Assembly (NCBI GenBank): GCA_021789755.1
Contig: JAJYJD010000117.1
Location: 1 to 10,343, forward strand
Direction: 5' to 3'
Length of the DNA stretch: 10,343 nucleotides
From: Bacteroidota bacterium
Lineage (GTDB): Bacteria; Bacteroidota; Ignavibacteria; Kryptoniales; JAKASW01
Shown here: positions 7,430-10,343 of the stretch, in pieces
How the letters are laid out: every line of letters begins with the position of its first letter
How positions within the stretch are numbered: position 1 is the first letter of the stretch
The notes under the pieces: model-generated
Seen by the model: only the letters and a program-made list of their open reading frames with translations
The model's database searches: none
What the model was told of the DNA's origin: nothing
Translations under genes and position numbers: made by a program

Positions 7430-7725
7430 AAGCTGCTCCCTTCGATAACTTCTGACGAACTGGATGTACGCCGACCACGATCCCGCCTCAGATAATTTCG
7501 GGCAGATATTACAGAGATCTGCCTGCGGTCGTTCGGCGATTTAGCCGTATCCATGTTGCTCACCACCTCGGCAATATATGCCGATGTCCTGGAAGGAACA
7601 ATCTACCGCGCCATTACGAAGACCTTCAATGCTGTCGGGTATCGGTGAAACAATCAATTACTGCCGGGATTCGCAGCGTCACGCAATTTGATTTTTCCCT
7701 TCTACTCGTTTAGTTTTTTTGAACA
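7430..7725. other. Divergent intergenic region with inverted repeats
   Basis: These 296 bases separate two divergently read genes and should hold both promoters. An inverted repeat at 7501-7523 has 7-bp arms GGCAGAT / ATCTGCC with a 9-base centre, and a shorter one at 7569-7583 is CGGCA-ATATA-TGCCG. Either could be an operator or a decayed hairpin. A 31-codon reading frame (ATG 7553 to TGA 7646-7648, beginning MLLTTSAIYADV) has no clear ribosome site and no recognised family, so I do not call it a gene. The last 45 bases are clearly more AT-rich than the rest. Confidence 0.5.
7687..7718 (+). promoter_or_regulatory. Possible Bacteroidota-type promoter for the peptidase gene
   Basis: TTTG at 7687-7690 is followed after 20 bases by TAGTTTTT at 7711-7718. 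This is close to the Bacteroidota pattern of TTTG and TAnnTTTG, but the last base of the -7 element does not match. Transcription would then begin almost at the ATG at 7726, which would explain the absence of a Shine-Dalgarno site there. Poly-T runs make chance matches easy, so this is tentative. Confidence 0.28.
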
Positions 7726-9030
7726 ATGAATCCAAAATTCTCACCGGTCCTGATCGCGGTGGCGGCCTTCCTTTTTGCGTATGAGATAACCGTTGCCCAA
7801 ACTTTCTCTACGGCTGAGCAGGCTTATGCCAGCTATTTCGAAGAGGTTCGTGTCGCCGAAAAACAGGGGTTCGACCTTTGGAACAGAGACATGTACGGTC
7901 CGATCCTCCTCGTGAACCCATCGACGAGGCAGGTTTACTCCAACTTTCCCGACGGCGGCGGCGCCCTGAACCGGGATGGCGACGTGTACACCGGCCATCT
8001 TCCCGAAGATATAAATATCGCGAACACCAAGGTCCATTGGAACGGCAGAGAATGGGCAATGGTCATGCTGCCGCTTCCCGACAACAAGCAGGACAGAATC
8101 AACCTCCTCGCGCACGAGCTGTTCCATGTCGCACAGCCGGCGCTAGGCTTCCATGGTTACAGCCCCGACAACAACCAACTCGACGAGAAGGACGGGCGGA
8201 TTTATCTGCGACTCGAACTCGAGGCCCTCAGGCAGGCTCTCGAAGCCACGTCTGCCTCCGATATGAAGAGACACGTGGCGGACGCGCTGACATTCAGAGA
8301 ATATCGGTACCAACTATATCCGGGTGCCAGGACAAGTGAGAATCTCCTTGAGCTCAACGAAGGCATGGCCGAATACACGGGCGCGATGATCGCCGGGAGG
8401 GACAGGAACGAGGCACTCTACCACTTCGAGAAAAGCATAAACGATTTCGTCCGCTTCCCGACATACGTTCGATCGTTCGCGTACGTCACGACGCCGACCT
8501 ACGGCTATCTGCTCAGCACTATCGATAAATACTGGAACAAGGATATTTCGGGGGGGACAGATCTCACGGATTATTTCATCCACGCTTTCGGAGCCTCGGT
8601 CCCGACCGACCTGAAAGCGGCCGTGGCACAGATGGAGGACCGATACGACGGCGAAGCTATCATCGCGGAAGAGACCGCACGGGAGGCCGCCAGGCGCCGG
8701 CTCCTATTGCATTACACGAGTGACTTCGTCGAAAAGCCCCATCTCATATTGAAATTTGAGAGCATGAAGATTTCGTTCGACCCGAGAAACCTCGTGCCGC
8801 TCGGCAACAACGGCACCGTGTACCCCACCATCCGCGTAACGGATAATTGGGGAATACTCAATGTCGAGAACGGGGCGTTGATGAGTCCGAAATGGGACAT
8901 GATAATCGTCAGCATGCCGACTAAAATCGACGGCGGAAACATAAGCGGGGACGGCTGGACACTCACGCTTGACAGCAGATACACGCTTGTCCGCGACAAC
9001 ATGGGCAACTACCGGTTGGCTGGAAGGTGA
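7726..9030 (+). CDS. Secreted HExxH zinc-metallopeptidase-like protein, family unassigned
   Basis: This 434-residue protein begins with a signal peptide (residues 1-24, hydrophobic core VLIAVAAFLFAY, likely cleavage after TVA24), so it should be periplasmic, surface or secreted. LLAHELFHVAQP gives the zinc motif HELFH (His130, Glu131, His134). A second conserved-looking block, LLELNEGMAEYTG, lies about 80 residues on and offers Glu212 or Glu216 as third zinc ligand, as in gluzincin-type peptidases. Residues about 215-330 look helical. The C-terminal 100 residues (from HLILKFESMKISFDP) look beta-rich and lack other known signatures, so they may bind substrate or the cell surface. The substrate is unknown and I cannot name a peptidase family. 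ATG 7726 is chosen because it begins exactly at the signal peptide; there is no clear ribosome site. The aldo/keto reductase follows 43 bases after the stop. Confidence 0.8.
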   Translation: MNPKFSPVLIAVAAFLFAYEITVAQTFSTAEQAYASYFEEVRVAEKQGFDLWNRDMYGPILLVNPSTRQVYSNFPDGGGALNRDGDVYTGHLPEDINIANTKVHWNGREWAMVMLPLPDNKQDRINLLAHELFHVAQPALGFHGYSPDNNQLDEKDGRIYLRLELEALRQALEATSASDMKRHVADALTFREYRYQLYPGARTSENLLELNEGMAEYTGAMIAGRDRNEALYHFEKSINDFVRFPTYVRSFAYVTTPTYGYLLSTIDKYWNKDISGGTDLTDYFIHAFGASVPTDLKAAVAQMEDRYDGEAIIAEETAREAARRRLLLHYTSDFVEKPHLILKFESMKISFDPRNLVPLGNNGTVYPTIRVTDNWGILNVENGALMSPKWDMIIVSMPTKIDGGNISGDGWTLTLDSRYTLVRDNMGNYRLAGR

Positions 9031-9073
9031 GAAGGCCCGATGCCAGGCCTCTATAACGGAAGGAAGAATCTGA

Positions 9074-10057
9074 ATGCAATATCGTGAATTGGGTCGAACA
9101 GGCTGGAAAGTATCGACGATTAGTTTCGGCGCGTGGGCCATCGGAGGCACATGGGGCGACGTCGACGATAAGGAATCGATGGCCGCGCTCCATCGCGCGC
9201 TGGATCTCGGAGTGAACTTCTTCGATACCGCCGACGTGTACGGCGACGGCAGGAGCGAACGTTTGCTGGCGCAACTTCGGAGAGACCGATCCGAAAAATT
9301 CTTCATCGCCACGAAGGCCGGGCGCAGACTCGATCCGCATGTCGCGGCCGGTTACAACCGGAAGAACATCACTGCGTTTGTCGAACGAAGTCTCAAGAAC
9401 CTTGGAGCAGACGCAATCGATCTCCTGCAGCTTCATTGTCCGCCGACCGAAGTCTATTACATGCCCGAAGTTTTCGGCGTGCTTGACGGACTTGTCACCG
9501 CGGGCAAATTACGTTTCTACGGTGTGAGCGTGGAGAAGGTCGAAGAGGCGCTCAAAGCCATCGAGTACCCGAACGTTCAGACTGTCCAGATTATCTTCAA
9601 CATTTTCCGCCAAAGACCTGCCGAGCTTTTCTTCGGGGAAGCGGATCACCGGCGCGTCGGCGTACTTGCGAGGGTACCGCTCTCATCCGGGCTGCTAACC
9701 GGCAAATTCTCACCGACCAGCAAATTCGCTCCTGACGATCACCGCAGCTTCAACAGGCACGGCGAGGCGTTCGATCGCGGCGAGACATTCTCCGGACTGA
9801 ACTACGAATCCGGACTGAACGCTGTCGAAAGCCTGAGATCGCTCGTGCCGGCCGGTCAGACCATGGCGCAGCTCGCGCTCCGCTGGATACTTATGTTCCC
9901 AGCCGTTACCTGCGCGATACCGGGTGCAAAGCGCCCGGCGCAGGTTGAAGAGAATGTCGGGGCGGCGGACCTATCGCCCGTCTCCGAGGAAACCATGTCT
10001 CAAATCCGCCATATTTATGACCAACAGGTCAGGGGGCATGTTCACCATTATTGGTGA
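9074..10057 (+). CDS. Aldo/keto reductase
   Basis: This 327-residue cytosolic NAD(P)H-dependent oxidoreductase should reduce carbonyls on an as yet unknown substrate. The complete catalytic tetrad is visible: Asp51 and Tyr56 in NFFDTADVYGDG, Lys81 in FFIATKAGRR and His121 in LLQLHCPP. The N-terminus MQYRELGRTGWKVSTISFGAWAIGG is typical of the family. Cofactor-binding signatures occur near the C-terminus: VPLSSGLLTGKF and FPAVTCAIPGAKRPAQVEENV. Length and motifs best fit the YccK/IolS-like bacterial subgroup, though assignment within the superfamily is uncertain. The start is clear: GGAAGGAAG at 9058-9066 ends seven bases before ATG 9074. The short gap after the peptidase gene suggests shared transcription, but the products share no obvious pathway. 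Confidence 0.95.
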   Translation: MQYRELGRTGWKVSTISFGAWAIGGTWGDVDDKESMAALHRALDLGVNFFDTADVYGDGRSERLLAQLRRDRSEKFFIATKAGRRLDPHVAAGYNRKNITAFVERSLKNLGADAIDLLQLHCPPTEVYYMPEVFGVLDGLVTAGKLRFYGVSVEKVEEALKAIEYPNVQTVQIIFNIFRQRPAELFFGEADHRRVGVLARVPLSSGLLTGKFSPTSKFAPDDHRSFNRHGEAFDRGETFSGLNYESGLNAVESLRSLVPAGQTMAQLALRWILMFPAVTCAIPGAKRPAQVEENVGAADLSPVSEETMSQIRHIYDQQVRGHVHHYW

Positions 10058-10072
10058 GATGACCCTGCCTGT

Positions 10073-10101
10073 TTGACAATCTGACCGGATAGATTTACTT
10101 T
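10073..10101 (+). promoter_or_regulatory. Possible sigma-70-like promoter for the last gene
   Basis: TTGACA at 10073-10078 is a perfect -35 box, followed after 17 bases by TACTTT at 10096-10101, a poor -10 match. It points toward the gene starting at 10267 and would give a leader of about 160 bases containing the inverted repeat at 10154-10170. If the organism uses Bacteroidota-type promoters this match would be chance. Confidence 0.25.
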
Positions 10102-10153
10102 TCCTTTGGCTGTTTGAAAATCAAAAGCACGACGAAACCATCGCCTTCAATGT

Positions 10154-10170
10154 CCTGAAGCGGCTTCAGG
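10154..10170. repeat. Inverted repeat between the reductase and the last gene
   Basis: CCTGAAGC-G-GCTTCAGG has perfect 8-bp arms around one base. As RNA it would fold with a 3-base loop. No T-tract follows on either strand, so it is not a classic terminator. It lies about 100 bases before the next start codon, where an operator or leader hairpin for that gene is possible. Confidence 0.5.
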
Positions 10171-10266
10171 GATGCGGTTATCATAGCGCAATGCCGCGTT
10201 ACAACGGGCCCGCTGGCGTACTACAAACAACCGCGGAATGGCCCCAATAAGACGAAGGAGGTCGAC

Positions 10267-10343
10267 ATGAAAAAGATATCGGCAACGATTTTCATCTTCG
10301 CCACACTTTCGGTTTTCGCCCTGGCACAACAAACTCAATTCCG
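10267..10343 (+). CDS. Exported protein, 3' partial (signal peptide only)
   Basis: Only 25 full codons fall in the window. They read MKKISATIFIFATLSVFALA followed by QQTQF: two lysines, a hydrophobic core and a likely signal peptidase I site after ALA. The start is well supported by a strong ribosome site, AAGGAGG at 10255-10261, five bases before the ATG. The mature protein lies outside, so function cannot be given. Confidence 0.8.
   Translation, partial: MKKISATIFIFATLSVFALAQQTQF

Noticed and set aside
8704..9312. 202-codon open frame on the minus strand
   Set aside because: It lies opposite the peptidase and aldo/keto reductase genes, both well supported by motifs, and its translation shows no recognisable domain. 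A codon-bias shadow.
10147..10338. 63-codon open frame on the minus strand near the right edge
   Set aside because: It overlaps, on the opposite strand, a strong ribosome site and signal-peptide start at 10255-10343. No recognisable content.

Overview
The window looks like a stretch of chromosome from a bacterium with roughly 50-58% GC. It holds eight protein-coding genes and one small transposase unit. Taxonomy cannot be fixed from the sequence alone. A Bacteroidota/Chlorobiota/Ignavibacteriota-like organism is my best inference. The reasons are a Memo-AMMECR1 fusion with a lipoprotein signal, a spermidine-synthase-like membrane protein, a Y1 transposase with AACCG...CGGTT hairpins, and one promoter-like stretch resembling the Bacteroidota TTTG/TAnnTTTG pattern. 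Several genes do have clear Shine-Dalgarno sites, which argues against a typical Bacteroidia genome.

Bases 1-6256, all on the + strand. The window opens inside the radical SAM enzyme of the AmmeMemoRadiSam system. Next comes a single protein that fuses the other two partners, Memo (protein B) and AMMECR1 (protein A), behind an apparent lipoprotein signal peptide. A 728-residue membrane protein with a spermidine-synthase-like domain in the middle follows, then an AmpG-like major facilitator transporter. Gaps of 99-193 bases separate these genes, so co-transcription is plausible but not shown. The biochemical role of AmmeMemoRadiSam systems is not established.

Bases 6343-7037. A compact IS200-like (REP-associated-type) Y1 transposase gene sits between two directly repeated copies of a module of about 100 bp. 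Each copy carries the same three hairpins (A-B-C) in the same order and at nearly the same spacing. Within a copy, A and C look like inverted relatives of each other around a central palindrome, as in BIME-type REP arrays. This is the most distinctive structure in the window.

Bases 7043-10343. A DUF488 gene runs on the minus strand, converging on the transposase unit. After a gap of about 300 bases comes a secreted HExxH zinc-peptidase-like protein, then an aldo/keto reductase 43 bases downstream that may be co-transcribed. Past a 209-base gap with a small inverted repeat, the start of another exported protein (only 25 full codons visible) runs off the end.

No tRNA, rRNA, CRISPR array, riboswitch or convincing rho-independent terminator was seen.
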